A stretch of 42,229 nucleotides of DNA from an uncultured Hyphomicrobiales bacterium (GCA_902826255.1 CADEEC010000007.1:1-42229), one strand, 5' to 3'; positions 8,040-16,784 are shown, counted from the first letter of the stretch. The notes: generated by a model from the sequence alone, not told the origin. Program-made: numbers and translations.

Positions 8040-8540
8040 CTAGGCCGCCTCCGGCTGATCGGGTGCACAGTCACAGTCGAGAGTCGGCGGAAGTCGATCG
8101 CCTCTGAACGGTTTGTCCCGCTGCTCATCCAGCTCCTCGCGCATCGCCGAGAAGTCAAAACCGGCCTTTTTGAGAGTGTCCAGAACGCAGCCCGATGGCT
8201 GACGCCGCGCGGCTGCGGCAGCCCATGCCAGGGCGGTCCGCAAACCGGAAGCGCAATGCCCGAGAACAGGCCCCTCCAACTCGTTGAGGGCCTGGATCAT
8301 CCCACCCACGACACGCTCGCTGAAGACGTCATGCTTTGTTGCGGGAATGTGGCGGAAACCCAATCCGGCGTCGGCGGCAAGCCGCGCCTCTTCAGCGCTT
8401 AGAAGCGGCGCGCCGGCCTCGCCATCCGGCAGGTTGGAGACGATCGCCCTGAAGCCAGCGGCGGCAGCCGCCCGGATATCTTCGGGTCCCAACGCACCGG
8501 TAACGGCAAATTTGGGCGTGATCTGCTTGATTTTGTTCAT
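8040..8540 (-). CDS. TIGR01244/DUF442 family sulfur-transferase or phosphatase-like protein
   Basis: This 166-residue protein has the fold family of the DUF442 (Blh N-terminal) domain, related to dual-specificity phosphatases and often found with persulfide dioxygenases in alphaproteobacteria. The P-loop-like signature HCASGLRT places the nucleophilic cysteine at residue 96. The family usually starts with a short segment like KITPKFAVTGAL, as here. A GGAAGG site lies just before the ATG; a longer frame up to 8630 is less likely. The C-terminus ends with an acidic, cysteine-containing tail (LDCDCAP), a CxC pair that could bind metal or accept sulfur. It is convergent with the CDGSH gene, in keeping with a role in sulfane sulfur handling, but the substrate cannot be read from the sequence. 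Confidence 0.8.
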   Translation of the reverse strand: MNKIKQITPKFAVTGALGPEDIRAAAAAGFRAIVSNLPDGEAGAPLLSAEEARLAADAGLGFRHIPATKHDVFSERVVGGMIQALNELEGPVLGHCASGLRTALAWAAAAARRQPSGCVLDTLKKAGFDFSAMREELDEQRDKPFRGDRLPPTLDCDCAPDQPEAA

Positions 8541-8712
8541 AATCCTTCCATGCGCGACGGCGGATGATCGGAGGTTGGGGTCACCATGAGAAATTGGAAG
8601 TGGCAACCCCGGGATTGACGGAATAATCATCTACGCGTACGCAGCCATCCCTTGGATGTGGAGAAAATTGTTCCTCCGCGCCGCCGGAATTATGCGCCTC
8701 GGAGTGGCTGCC

Positions 8713-9228
8713 ATGACACTCGACGAAATGGACATCAAGATTCTCAAGATCCTGCAGGAGGATTGCACCCTCGCCGTCGCCGACATCGGCAAGGCCGTGG
8801 GCCTGTCCACCACGCCTTGCTGGCGACGCATCCAGAAGCTTGAGGAGGCGGGTGTAATCAAGCGCCGTGTCGCGGTTCTCGACGCACAAAGCGTCAATGC
8901 CGGCGTGACGGTGTTCGTTTCGATCAAGACCGATCAGCATTCGCTGGCGTGGCTCGAGAAATTCCATTCCGCCGTGATCGACTTCCCTGAAATCATAGAG
9001 TTCTACCGCATGAGCGGCGACGTCGACTATTTGCTGCGCGTCGTCGTACCCGACATCGCCTCGTACGATACGTTTTACAAGAAGCTCATTGCCCGCGTCG
9101 ACATTTCCAAGGTGTCGTCTGCCTTTGCGATGGAGCAGATCAAATATACGACCGCGCTGCCGCTCGATTTCGCACTTAGAGGTCACGAGCCCCGGCAGCT
9201 TGCCAAACAAACCGTGAGGGCCAAATGA
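8713..9228 (+). CDS. Lrp/AsnC family transcriptional regulator
   Basis: The 171-residue protein has an N-terminal winged helix-turn-helix (LDEMDIKILKILQEDCTL, then a recognition helix around STTPCWRRIQKLEEAG) and a C-terminal RAM ligand-binding domain (about 70-150), the standard Lrp/AsnC layout. Members bind DNA as dimers or octamers and respond to amino acids or other small molecules. The chosen ATG has GGAG nine bases upstream; an earlier ATG at 8692 is possible. The stop overlaps the start of a thioesterase gene by four bases, so the two are translationally coupled. The 172-bp gap from the divergent TIGR01244 gene may carry its autoregulatory site, but no clear palindrome was found there. 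Confidence 0.9.
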   Translation: MTLDEMDIKILKILQEDCTLAVADIGKAVGLSTTPCWRRIQKLEEAGVIKRRVAVLDAQSVNAGVTVFVSIKTDQHSLAWLEKFHSAVIDFPEIIEFYRMSGDVDYLLRVVVPDIASYDTFYKKLIARVDISKVSSAFAMEQIKYTTALPLDFALRGHEPRQLAKQTVRAK

Positions 9229-9701
9229 CGATCGCAGGTGATGCCGGCTATGTGTCGACGATTGAAGAGATCAAGAGCTTCACCGGCCTGCAATTCCTGC
9301 AACGCATCGTGGACGGAACCATCGGACAGCCGCCAATAACCAAGACGTTGGGCTTCAAGCTGTCTGAGGTCGCACCGGGCTTCGCGCTCTTCACGATGAC
9401 CCCCGGCTACAAACACTACAATCCGATTGGCAGCGTGCACGGCGGCGTGGCGTCCACGCTGCTCGACTCCTGTATGAGCTGTGCCGTTCAGACCAACTTG
9501 GACAAGGGTCTCGGCTACATCACGCTCGAACTCAAGGTAAACCTGGTCCGCGCCATCACGGACACGACCGGCCCGATCAGGGCAGAGGGCCGGTCGCTCT
9601 ACGTCGGAAGGCGATCCGCGACAGCAGAGGGGAAAATCATCGATGGGAAAGGGACCCTCCTCGCCCATGGCACCACGACGTGCCTGATTTTTCCCCTCTG
9701 A
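9225..9701 (+). CDS. PaaI-like hotdog-fold thioesterase
   Basis: The 158-residue protein matches the hotdog thioesterase family, which hydrolyses acyl-CoA or aryl-CoA thioesters in the cytoplasm. The signature region NPIGSVHGGVASTLLDSCMS (about 66-85) contains the HGG turn and the Asp/Ser position used in catalysis by PaaI-type enzymes. It overlaps the Lrp-type regulator gene by ATGA and is probably regulated together with it. The substrate cannot be deduced. Six bases separate its stop from the convergent DoxX gene, leaving no room for a conventional terminator. Confidence 0.87.
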   Translation: MTIAGDAGYVSTIEEIKSFTGLQFLQRIVDGTIGQPPITKTLGFKLSEVAPGFALFTMTPGYKHYNPIGSVHGGVASTLLDSCMSCAVQTNLDKGLGYITLELKVNLVRAITDTTGPIRAEGRSLYVGRRSATAEGKIIDGKGTLLAHGTTTCLIFPL

Positions 9702-9707
9702 GCCGAA

Positions 9708-10097
9708 CTAGTCCGCCCCACGCGCTCTGTCGACGCTCCACGGTCCTCCGCCGGCTGCTGCGAGGTACAGGAATACGAACGAATAGAGCGCTGCCAGCTC
9801 GCCACCGTTGAGGATGGGGAAGAAGTTGCGGCCGGCATGTGAGTAGAAATATGCGACGGCGCACATGCCTGACAGGACGAAGGCGGACAGGCGCGTGAAC
9901 AGGCCGATCACGAGAAGCGCGCCGAACACGAGTTCAATGATACCCGCCGCACCGCTCATGGTCATGGGCGAGGCGTTGTTCATCGGTCCGACCGGTATGC
10001 TCAAGTACTTGATCGTGCCGTGCTGCAGGACCAGCAAGCCGGACATGATCCGCAAAACGCTTAGGAGCTGCGCCGCGTAAGGGCGCAGAAAGTCCAT
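9708..10097 (-). CDS. DoxX family membrane protein
   Basis: This 129-residue protein has four hydrophobic segments (about 12-30, 48-68, 70-90 and 100-117) and the DoxX-family pattern: an early LRIMSGLLVLQHG helix, and GGELAALYSFVFLYLA at the C-terminus. DoxX relatives take part in quinone or thiol redox processes in some organisms, for example thiosulfate:quinone oxidoreductase DoxDA in archaea, but many family members have no known function. The ATG has an AAAGGG site and begins MDFLRPYAAQL; a longer frame to 10181 adds a hydrophilic N-terminus untypical of the family. It lies alone on the minus strand. A sulfur role by proximity is speculative. Confidence 0.82.
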   Translation of the reverse strand: MDFLRPYAAQLLSVLRIMSGLLVLQHGTIKYLSIPVGPMNNASPMTMSGAAGIIELVFGALLVIGLFTRLSAFVLSGMCAVAYFYSHAGRNFFPILNGGELAALYSFVFLYLAAAGGGPWSVDRARGAD

Positions 10098-10245
10098 GAT
10101 TTCCCTTTCATTGTGATTCTGTCCGAACGGACATGCGCACAAAGGAGGGAGCCATCGCCCTGTCGATTCACTAATAAACACAATGACTTGATCTGCTATC
10201 GCACATTCAGCTTGCTGCGCAAAGGTTACAAGGCGAGCTCACATG

Positions 10246-10273
10246 AAAATCGCCGCGCGATTGCGCGGCGATT
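10246..10273 (-). terminator. Rho-independent terminator of the dehydratase gene
   Basis: An 11-bp perfect stem (AATCGCCGCGC pairing with GCGCGGCGATT) closes a 4-base loop. Read on the minus strand it is followed by a TTTT stretch, 25 bases after the stop of the IlvD/Edd gene. Confidence 0.85.
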
Positions 10274-10298
10274 GGCGGGCCCGGAAGTTCCTCGTCGT

Positions 10299-12107
10299 CT
10301 AGTGATTGTCGCGCGGCACACCCTTGGTCGCGACAATCTTCTGGTACTTCACCGCCGGCTTCAGCACCATCCCGTGCGACAGCTCATCGACCAGCCCGCG
10401 CTGAATCTCCTGCCACGGCGTTTGGTGATCGGGGTACTTGTATCCCCCGTGGCCCTGCAGTGTGGCGCGACGCTTATCGCACTCCTCCTTGGAGATGAGG
10501 ATATCCGCCGTGCGCTTGTTGAGATCGATGCGTACCCTGTCGCCTGTCTTGAGGATGGCAAGGCCGCCGCCGGTCGCTGCCTCCGGCGACGCATTGAGGA
10601 TCGATGGCGAGCCAGACGTGCCGGACTGGCGCCCATCGCCAATGCAAGGCAGCGAACTCACGCCCTTCTTGATGAGATAGTTCGGCGGCCGCATGTTCAC
10701 GACCTCCGCGGCACCTGGATAGCCCACGGGACCGGTGCCGCGCATGAACAGCAGGCAGTGCGCGTCGATCTTGAGTGAAGGATCGTCGATGCGCTTGTGA
10801 TAGTCCTCCGGCCCGTCGAAGACGATGGCGCGGCCCTCGAACGCGTTCGGGTCCTTCGGATTCTCCAGGTAGCGCTTGCGGAACTCATCGGAGATCACGC
10901 CGGTCTTCATGATGGCGCTGTCGAACAGGTTACCCTTGAGGTTGAGAAAACCGGCCTTGTCCTTCATCGGTTTCTTGTAGGGCCGGATCACATCGTGATC
11001 GAGCACCGGACGGTCGGCGCAGTTCTCGCCGATGGTCTTGCCGTTCACCGTCAGCGCGTTCTCATGGATTTTCTTGGCTTTCAACAGCTCGTTGACGACG
11101 GCAGGCACACCGCCTGCGCGATGGTATTCCTCACCGAGGTAGCGGCCGGCCGGCTGCATGTCGACGAGAAGTGGAATGGCGTAACCCACCTTCTCCCAAT
11201 CGTCGTTATCGAGCTTAACGCCGATGTGGCGGGCGATGGCGTTGAAATGAATCGGTGCGTTGGTGGAGCCGCCGATGGCTGAGTTGACCACGATTACGTT
11301 TTCGAACGCCTCGCGCGTCATGATCTTGGAAGGGCGCAAATCCTCCCACACCATGTCGACAATGCGCTTCCCCGTCTCGTACGCGTGCTGCGCGCGCTCC
11401 TTATGCGGGGCCGGCGGCGCCGCGCACCCTGGCAGCGACATGCCGAGCGCCTCGGCCAGCGAGTTCATTGTGGAGGCGGTGCCCATCGTGTTGCAGTGGC
11501 CGGGCGACGGCGCCGAGGAAGCCACCAATTCAACGAACTGGTTGTAGTCGATGTCGCCTGCCGCGTGCATCTGGCGCGCTTTCCAGACGATGGTGCCGGA
11601 GCCGGTGCGCTCGCCGCGGAACCAGCCGTTGAGCATGGGGCCGCCGGAGAGAACGATAGCGGGAATATCCACGGTGGCGGCTGCCATTAGCTGGGACGGC
11701 GTGGTCTTGTCGCAACCGGTGGTGAGGACGACACCATCGATCGGATAGCCGTACAAAATCTCAACAAGGCCGAGATAGGCGAGGTTGCGGTCAAGGGACG
11801 GCGAGGGACGCTTGCCGGTCTCCTGGATGGGATGGACCGGAAACTCGAAAGCCACGCCGCCGGCCTCACGGATGCCTTCGCGCACGCGCTGCGCGAGTAC
11901 GAGATGATGTCGGTTGCACGGCGACAGATCTGAGCCCGACTGGGCGATGCCGATGATCGGCTTGCCGGACGAAAGCTCCTCGCGGGTCAGCCCGTAGTTC
12001 ATGTACCGCTCGAGATAGATGGCGGTCATGTCTGGGTTCGCCGGATTGTCGAACCACTGGCGCGAGCGCAGCTTCTTGATCTGGGCAGGCGTGGGCTTGC
12101 GGGGCAT
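10299..12107 (-). CDS. IlvD/Edd family dehydratase, pentonate (L-arabinonate/D-xylonate) type
   Basis: The 602-residue protein belongs to the IlvD/Edd dehydratases, which remove water from dihydroxy or sugar acids to give 2-keto-3-deoxy products. Three cysteines expected to hold the Fe-S cluster are present at C64 (SPCNRHH), C132 ([10 protein letters not shown]) and C205 (GHCNTMGT), with the same mutual spacing as the [2Fe-2S] ligands recalled for Rhizobium L-arabinonate dehydratase. Length and the [17 protein letters not shown] region also favour a sugar-acid dehydratase over dihydroxy-acid dehydratase for branched-chain synthesis. The ATG is preceded by AGGAAG; the frame continues upstream to 12404, into the peptidase gene, and that part is not used. 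It is the last gene of a minus-strand series. The exact sugar acid is not decidable from sequence alone. Confidence 0.85.
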   Translation of the reverse strand: MPRKPTPAQIKKLRSRQWFDNPANPDMTAIYLERYMNYGLTREELSSGKPIIGIAQSGSDLSPCNRHHLVLAQRVREGIREAGGVAFEFPVHPIQETGKRPSPSLDRNLAYLGLVEILYGYPIDGVVLTTGCDKTTPSQLMAAATVDIPAIVLSGGPMLNGWFRGERTGSGTIVWKARQMHAAGDIDYNQFVELVASSAPSPGHCNTMGTASTMNSLAEALGMSLPGCAAPPAPHKERAQHAYETGKRIVDMVWEDLRPSKIMTREAFENVIVVNSAIGGSTNAPIHFNAIARHIGVKLDNDDWEKVGYAIPLLVDMQPAGRYLGEEYHRAGGVPAVVNELLKAKKIHENALTVNGKTIGENCADRPVLDHDVIRPYKKPMKDKAGFLNLKGNLFDSAIMKTGVISDEFRKRYLENPKDPNAFEGRAIVFDGPEDYHKRIDDPSLKIDAHCLLFMRGTGPVGYPGAAEVVNMRPPNYLIKKGVSSLPCIGDGRQSGTSGSPSILNASPEAATGGGLAILKTGDRVRIDLNKRTADILISKEECDKRRATLQGHGGYKYPDHQTPWQEIQRGLVDELSHGMVLKPAVKYQKIVATKGVPRDNH

Positions 12108-12210
12108 GGGCGCTTCCTGATGGTCGTGTGTGCTTTGGCCCGTGAGAACAGGCCGCCGCAGTCTAGCGACTTCAGGCAAGCTGAGAAGCGTCGAAAGCAG
12201 GAAAGGCGCG

Positions 12211-13557
12211 CTACTGCTTTGCTTTGGACGCCTTGCCGGCCAGCACCTCAACCGCCCTTTCGAGCACCGGATCGGCCCCCTGGGAATAGGGAAGGGGCCG
12301 TTGCACCTCAATGTCGGGCGCGACGCCCGGACCTTCGAGCACGTCCCCATCGACGTCCAGACCCGAAACGGCAACGTACAGCAAGTTGCCGCCCGGCATG
12401 ACAAACGCCCGCGCAGCGCTGACCGCGCCCGCCGTGCGGGTGCCGATCAGGGGGCCCTGGCGCTCGCGCTTGTAGGCGTGGACAAAGAGCTCGCCAGTGC
12501 TTCGCGTATGGTAATCGATGAGAACAGCCGTCCGGCCTCGCACCGCGGTGCTGCGGCGCGGCCTGCTGCGAGATTCGATCAAGGGCCCCCGCGGATCGAT
12601 GATGTCGAGATAGCGTGTTGCCGTTGTCGCGGTGCCGCCGATCTTGCCGCGCATGTCGATGATCAGCCCGTCCAGCGGTTGGGGTTCATCTTTGTCGCGG
12701 TTTCCCCGCCTGGAGCGTTCACCGGACACGTTGACGCCGAGCCTGGCAAGCGCGCTTTGCAGCGCGTTGCCAGATTCATCGCCGACCGAATCCCAAACAT
12801 GGACGTATCCGATGCGGCGCCCATCGCGCTCGATGGTACGAGCGCTGGCGCGGGTTGCTTCACGAAAGGCATGCAGCGGCGCAATCGCCATCACTTTGAT
12901 CGGAATGATCTCGCTGGGGCCATCGCGTGCACGCCGGATCGTCACGCGCACTTCGTGACCGACCTTGCCGCGGAAGGAACGGATCTGGTGATGCGGCGCA
13001 TCATCCACGGAAACGATCTCGTCGCCGACCTTCAGACCGGCCCGCGCAGCGGGGGAACCCTCGAGCAGAAGGTCGACAAAATCGCGACCCTCCATCCGGA
13101 CCGCAAAGTGACCGATGCCGGCATAGGTGACATTGGCACCCCAGAAGCGGTCATCGAACTCCCTCGGCGGCATGCCGGCGCCGCCGAACACCGAGAGCAG
13201 AACGTAGTAGTCGACATCATCGGGCGTCAGAAACCCGGTGTGGGACATGTTCAGTTTGCCGAGCAGAGCATTGATCCGCTGTGCTGCGGTCTGCAGGTCC
13301 GGCGCATCCACGATCTGTTGCCGGGCCTCGGCGACGAGTTTCGGCCAGTTGACCGCTTCTAGACGCTGCTTGTCCCAGAAGTTCTTGCCGATCGTCTCGG
13401 ACACATCATTGAGCAGGCGACCGAAGTCCTGCCGCTCCGCCGCTTCGGCCGGAACCTGCACCACGTCCTGCGCAGCCGCAGGAGAGAGCGCTATGAGGAC
13501 GGCCAGAATTGCGCCGCCTAGGACGCGCGCCAATGGCCCTGCTGGTTCAGTTCGCAT
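12211..13557 (-). CDS. Exported S41-type peptidase homologue with PDZ domain
   Basis: This 448-residue protein starts with a signal peptide (hydrophobic stretch at about 12-27, ending PAAAQ). An N-terminal helical region is followed by a PDZ-like domain (about 140-220; [21 protein letters not shown]) and an S41 catalytic domain near 270-430. A candidate nucleophile Ser sits in HTRSTGELF, followed by Glu as in tail-specific/tricorn-like S41 enzymes. The Lys of classical CtpA (GKG motif) is absent: the corresponding region reads GTRTAGAVS. It may therefore use a tricorn-like Ser-Glu arrangement or be inactive. It lies between the SDR gene and the dehydratase gene on the same strand (gaps of 70 and 103 bases). 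A link to the metabolic genes is not obvious. Confidence 0.78.
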   Translation of the reverse strand: MRTEPAGPLARVLGGAILAVLIALSPAAAQDVVQVPAEAAERQDFGRLLNDVSETIGKNFWDKQRLEAVNWPKLVAEARQQIVDAPDLQTAAQRINALLGKLNMSHTGFLTPDDVDYYVLLSVFGGAGMPPREFDDRFWGANVTYAGIGHFAVRMEGRDFVDLLLEGSPAARAGLKVGDEIVSVDDAPHHQIRSFRGKVGHEVRVTIRRARDGPSEIIPIKVMAIAPLHAFREATRASARTIERDGRRIGYVHVWDSVGDESGNALQSALARLGVNVSGERSRRGNRDKDEPQPLDGLIIDMRGKIGGTATTATRYLDIIDPRGPLIESRSRPRRSTAVRGRTAVLIDYHTRSTGELFVHAYKRERQGPLIGTRTAGAVSAARAFVMPGGNLLYVAVSGLDVDGDVLEGPGVAPDIEVQRPLPYSQGADPVLERAVEVLAGKASKAKQ

Positions 13558-13627
13558 GCGGGAATTGAAGCAGGCCGCACCGGCAGTGCCAGTTACGGCT
13601 TCGTAAGCTGAGCCAACGATTGCGTGA

Positions 13628-14359
13628 TCAGCCGGCGATCAGTCCACCATCAACCAGAACCTCGGAGCCCGTCGTAAAAGCGGAAGCGGGCGAGAGCAAC
13701 CAGACCACGGTGCTGGCAACTTCCTCCGGCCGGCCAAGACGCCCGATCGGGATTTGCGCCTGCAGTTTCGCCATCGCCTTGGCCGGATCAGGACGGCTGT
13801 TGGCCATCGCGTCGACCATGTCTCCTGCAATGAAGGCGGGGTGCACGGAGTTGCATCTCACAGGCGGCCGCTTGCGTGCACCGGACAAGGCGACAGATTT
13901 GCTGAGCAGGCGAACGGCACCCTTCGACGCATTGTAGGCAGCAAGGTTGGCGCCACCGACGATGCCGGACGCCGACGAGATGTTGACGATGGACGGTGCC
14001 TTGGATTTCGCCAGCAGCGGCATCGCATACTTGCAGCCGAGAAACACGCCGTCGGCGTTGATGGCCATCACCCGGCGCCATTCGGCAAAGCTGGTCTGTT
14101 CGACATCGCCCGGCGTACCGACACCGGCATTGTTGACAAGCCCATCGAGCCGGCCGTGCGATCTCTCGATCGCCGCCATGGCTGATTGCCAGTCCTCCTC
14201 CTTGGTCACATCGAGGGCAATGTCGACTTTGCCGCGCGCGGCCAGATCGCTGCGGATCGCCGTCCCGCCCGCAGCTTCGATAGCCACGCACATCGCATTA
14301 CCCAACGTGCCTAACGCCCCGGTAACGAGGACCACATGACCTTGAAGCTCGGCACTCAT
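13628..14359 (-). CDS. Short-chain dehydrogenase/reductase
   Basis: The 243-residue protein is a classical SDR. It has the cofactor motif TGALGTLG near residues 13-20, the NNAG motif at about 76-79, and the catalytic Ser in NISSASG and Tyr-x-x-x-Lys in AAYNASKG. The ATG overlaps the stop of the small membrane protein gene by ATGA and follows an AGGAAG site, so translation is coupled. Substrates are not evident; relatives reduce 3-oxoacyl or oxidise sugar or hydroxy-acid alcohols. With the sugar-acid dehydratase downstream and a FAH-family enzyme divergent, a sugar-acid or hydroxy-acid dehydrogenase is a reasonable guess but only that. Confidence 0.9.
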   Translation of the reverse strand: MSAELQGHVVLVTGALGTLGNAMCVAIEAAGGTAIRSDLAARGKVDIALDVTKEEDWQSAMAAIERSHGRLDGLVNNAGVGTPGDVEQTSFAEWRRVMAINADGVFLGCKYAMPLLAKSKAPSIVNISSASGIVGGANLAAYNASKGAVRLLSKSVALSGARKRPPVRCNSVHPAFIAGDMVDAMANSRPDPAKAMAKLQAQIPIGRLGRPEEVASTVVWLLSPASAFTTGSEVLVDGGLIAG

Positions 14360-14619
14360 CGGCGCTTCCTCTGTCTCCTGAGGCCCCAAGAGCGGCCCAT
14401 GCTGAAGGTGGCATAGTACATGAGCAGGCTCATAAGCCCACTCAATGCCAATATCTGAACGAAGCCGCTGACGCCGCCGCCGCCAGATAGGACGCCCTGA
14501 TATGACACGGCTTGCAAGGCGAGGGTGGCTGCCGCAAGAGCGGCCGGCACCCACCAGCCCGTAAGCTTGTAGCCAAAGTAGGCTGACACCACGGCCCCCA
14601 TGACGATCAGCATGGGCAA
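14356..14619 (-). CDS. Small membrane protein of unknown function
   Basis: The 87-residue protein is mostly hydrophobic, with about three membrane segments (residues 1-18, 21-40 and 53-73) and a strongly basic C-terminus (RSWGLRRQRKRR) expected on the cytoplasmic side. I do not recognise a family. It lies six bases after the crotonase gene and overlaps the SDR start by four bases, so it is embedded in the operon and almost certainly translated. Confidence 0.65.
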   Translation of the reverse strand: MPMLIVMGAVVSAYFGYKLTGWWVPAALAAATLALQAVSYQGVLSGGGGVSGFVQILALSGLMSLLMYYATFSMGRSWGLRRQRKRR

Positions 14620-14625
14620 CGATCC

Positions 14626-15423
14626 CTAGATATCCTTGAAGTCGCCGTGGCGACCCCTGCCTTCAGAAAAGCGCGTCGCGCCACGAATGCCTTCCGCCTT
14701 GACGATGTGGGCGCTGGTCTCCCACTCGCTCTCCAGCCCCGCGCGCACGGGCTTGCCCCACGCGCGATATGCAGAAAGACGGTCCGAGCGCATGCACTCC
14801 TGCGGGAAGCGGGCGATCTCCTGCGCCATTGCCTCCGCGGCTTCGCGCGCCGTGCCGTGCGGTACGACCCTCTCGCACAAACCGATGCGATATGCCTCCT
14901 CGGCCGGGACCTTGCGGCCGGTCATGATGATCTCGAGCGCCTTTCCCATGCCGACGAGGCGCGGGAGACGCACCGTACCGCCATCGATCAGGGGCACGCC
15001 CCAGCGCCGGCAATAGACACCGAAATAGGCACTTTCGGCCATCACGCGCACATCGCTCCACATGGCGAGTTCCATGCCGCCGGCGACTGCCGGACCTTCG
15101 ACGGCGGCGATGACCGGCTTGGACAGTTCCAGTCGCGACGGACCGAGCGGGCCGCGCGGGGCCTTGCCGCCTCCCTTCGGGAAATCGATGTTGCCAACCG
15201 GGTTGTCCTGATCGAGGCTGGAGACGGACTTGAGGTCCCAGCCGGCGCAGAAGGCGCCGCCCTCTCCCCAGAACACGGCAACGTTAGCCGACCCGTCCGC
15301 GTCGAACTGCTCGAAGGCGGCGACGAGGTCATCGGCACTCTTGGGATCCATGGCGTTGCGGGCTTCCGGCCGACTGTGGATGACGGTCCAGACAGACCCC
15401 GATTTCTCGATGCGAACAGCCAT
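14626..15423 (-). CDS. Enoyl-CoA hydratase/isomerase (crotonase) family protein
   Basis: The 265-residue crotonase-fold protein should bind an acyl-CoA. Visible landmarks are the early GAFCAGWDLKSV stretch (oxyanion hole) and the VEGPAVAGGMELAMWSDVRV region. After it comes YFGVYCRRWGVPLIDGGT, where canonical hydratases have their second Glu. The first catalytic Glu position may correspond to M-E-L near 119, but the second Glu appears replaced (RRWGVPL), so the reaction could differ from water addition, e.g. isomerase or hydrolase. It starts at ATG with a strong AGGAGGAG site and heads the minus-strand operon. The FAH and CoA transferase genes are divergent, with a 146-bp shared promoter region. 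Confidence 0.87.
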   Translation of the reverse strand: MAVRIEKSGSVWTVIHSRPEARNAMDPKSADDLVAAFEQFDADGSANVAVFWGEGGAFCAGWDLKSVSSLDQDNPVGNIDFPKGGGKAPRGPLGPSRLELSKPVIAAVEGPAVAGGMELAMWSDVRVMAESAYFGVYCRRWGVPLIDGGTVRLPRLVGMGKALEIIMTGRKVPAEEAYRIGLCERVVPHGTAREAAEAMAQEIARFPQECMRSDRLSAYRAWGKPVRAGLESEWETSAHIVKAEGIRGATRFSEGRGRHGDFKDI

Positions 15424-15438
15424 GTCTCCTCCTGGAAG

Positions 15439-15498
15439 CTAGTGTGCCGAACAGGTACTGTGCCTGTCGCTTGTGCAGATGATATGCGAAGACACTAG
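15439..15498. promoter_or_regulatory. Inverted repeats in the divergent promoter region
   Basis: Between the crotonase and FAH genes, CTAGTGT (15439-15445) and its exact reverse complement ACACTAG (15492-15498) flank an inner 7-bp inverted repeat with one mismatch, ACAGGTA-CTG-TGCCTGT (15451-15467). The inner element has the size of a dimeric regulator site, and its place between two divergent catabolic operons fits shared control. The regulator is not encoded nearby. Confidence 0.4.
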
Positions 15499-15569
15499 CA
15501 AAGGATCGCCGGTGTCGCACGTGACGACCAACGAGAAGTCTTCATCCGAGCCTTGAGCGGGAGGAAAGC

Positions 15570-16754
15570 ATGGCGGGCATTTCTGCCGCAATGACGCCCG
15601 AGCGCACCCTGCCGAAAGACGGCACCAGGGGTGCGCTGGCCGGGCGGGTCTGGTTGCCCGACGCTGATGGGCCAGCTGTTGTGGCCGTGCGTGACGATGG
15701 CCTCTACGACATCTCGCGCGCCGCAGCGACCATGCGCGATCTGTGCGAAGCGGACGGACCGGCAGCGCTCGTTCGCGCGACTAAGGGAACGCGCGTCGGA
15801 ACGCTGGCGGAGGTTCTGGCCAACACACCTGAGCAGGGACGCAATCCGCGCAAGCCATGGCTCCTGGCGCCGATCGACCTGCAGGCCATCAAGGCCGCCG
15901 GCGTGACGTTTCCGCTCTCCATGCTGGAACGCGTCATCGAGGAGCAGGCGCGCGGCGCACCGGAGAAGGCCGAAGCCATTCGTAAGACCGTGCAGGCCAG
16001 CCTCGGCGGTGATATCCGCACACTGGTCCCCGGCAGCACGCAGGCCGCGGAGCTGAAGCGCGTGCTGATCGAGCAGGGTGCTTGGTCGCAGTACCTGGAG
16101 GTCGGCATCGGGCCGGATGCAGAGATCTTCACCAAGGCCCAGCCGATGTCGGCCGTGGGGCACGGCATGGAGGCGGGCCTGCATCCGATCTCGACCTGGA
16201 ACAATCCCGAGCCGGAAGTGGTGCTGGCCGTCAATTCGCGCGGGATGATCGTCGGCGCCACCCTTGGCAACGACGTGAACCTACGCGACGTCGAGGGGCG
16301 TTCCGCACTGCTGCTTTCCAAGGCAAAGGACAACAATGCCTCCGCGGCCGTCGGTCCGTTCCTGCGCTTCTTCGATGGCGAGTTCACACTGGATACAGTC
16401 CGGCGCACGACCGTCGACCTGAAGGTGGAAGGCGAGGACGGCTTCATCCTCGAAGGACGCTCGTCGATGTCGGAGATCGCGCGCGATCCTGCAGATCTGG
16501 TCAAGCAGTTGCTGGGGGCACACCACCAGTATCCGGACGGCGCCGTGCTGTATCTCGGCACGATGTTCTCCCCGGTAAAGGATCGAACTGCGAAGGGCCA
16601 GGGCTTCACGCACAAGGTCGGCGACATCACCACCATCAGCGCCCCGGAGCTTGGGTCGCTCGTCAACCGCATGACGCTCTCGACCAAAGCGCAGCCGTGG
16701 GCATTCGGAGCGGGCGCACTGATGCGCAATCTCGCTAGGCGTGGTCTCATCTAG
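15570..16754 (+). CDS. Fumarylacetoacetate hydrolase (FAH) family protein
   Basis: The 394-residue protein has a C-terminal FAH fold. Acidic metal-binding residues are visible in the PEPEVVLAVNSRG stretch (Glu-x-Glu near 211-213) and in GNDVNLRDVEG (about 230-240), with a GHGMEAG-like glycine-rich stretch before them. Family members hydrolyse, decarboxylate or dehydrate 2-keto acids using Mg2+; relatives include fumarylpyruvate hydrolases and 2-keto-3-deoxy-sugar-acid dehydratases. The N-terminal 130 or so residues are longer than in the 280-residue enzymes. The CoA transferase gene follows 30 bases later. With a pentonate dehydratase-like gene in the neighbouring operon, a role in 2-keto-3-deoxypentonate breakdown is possible, but an aromatic meta-cleavage role cannot be excluded. 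Confidence 0.85.
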   Translation: MAGISAAMTPERTLPKDGTRGALAGRVWLPDADGPAVVAVRDDGLYDISRAAATMRDLCEADGPAALVRATKGTRVGTLAEVLANTPEQGRNPRKPWLLAPIDLQAIKAAGVTFPLSMLERVIEEQARGAPEKAEAIRKTVQASLGGDIRTLVPGSTQAAELKRVLIEQGAWSQYLEVGIGPDAEIFTKAQPMSAVGHGMEAGLHPISTWNNPEPEVVLAVNSRGMIVGATLGNDVNLRDVEGRSALLLSKAKDNNASAAVGPFLRFFDGEFTLDTVRRTTVDLKVEGEDGFILEGRSSMSEIARDPADLVKQLLGAHHQYPDGAVLYLGTMFSPVKDRTAKGQGFTHKVGDITTISAPELGSLVNRMTLSTKAQPWAFGAGALMRNLARRGLI

Positions 16755-16784
16755 TCAATCATCGATCGGGCAGTTTCCTTCAAC

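Noticed and set aside
12108-12404. N-terminal extension of the IlvD/Edd dehydratase
   Set aside because: The extension overlaps the S41 peptidase gene, has an atypical composition, and the ATG at 12107 has a good ribosome binding site and the family start.
13593-13606. TTACG-GCTT-CGTAA mini-hairpin between the SDR and S41 genes
   Set aside because: A five-base stem without a T-run is not enough to claim a terminator.
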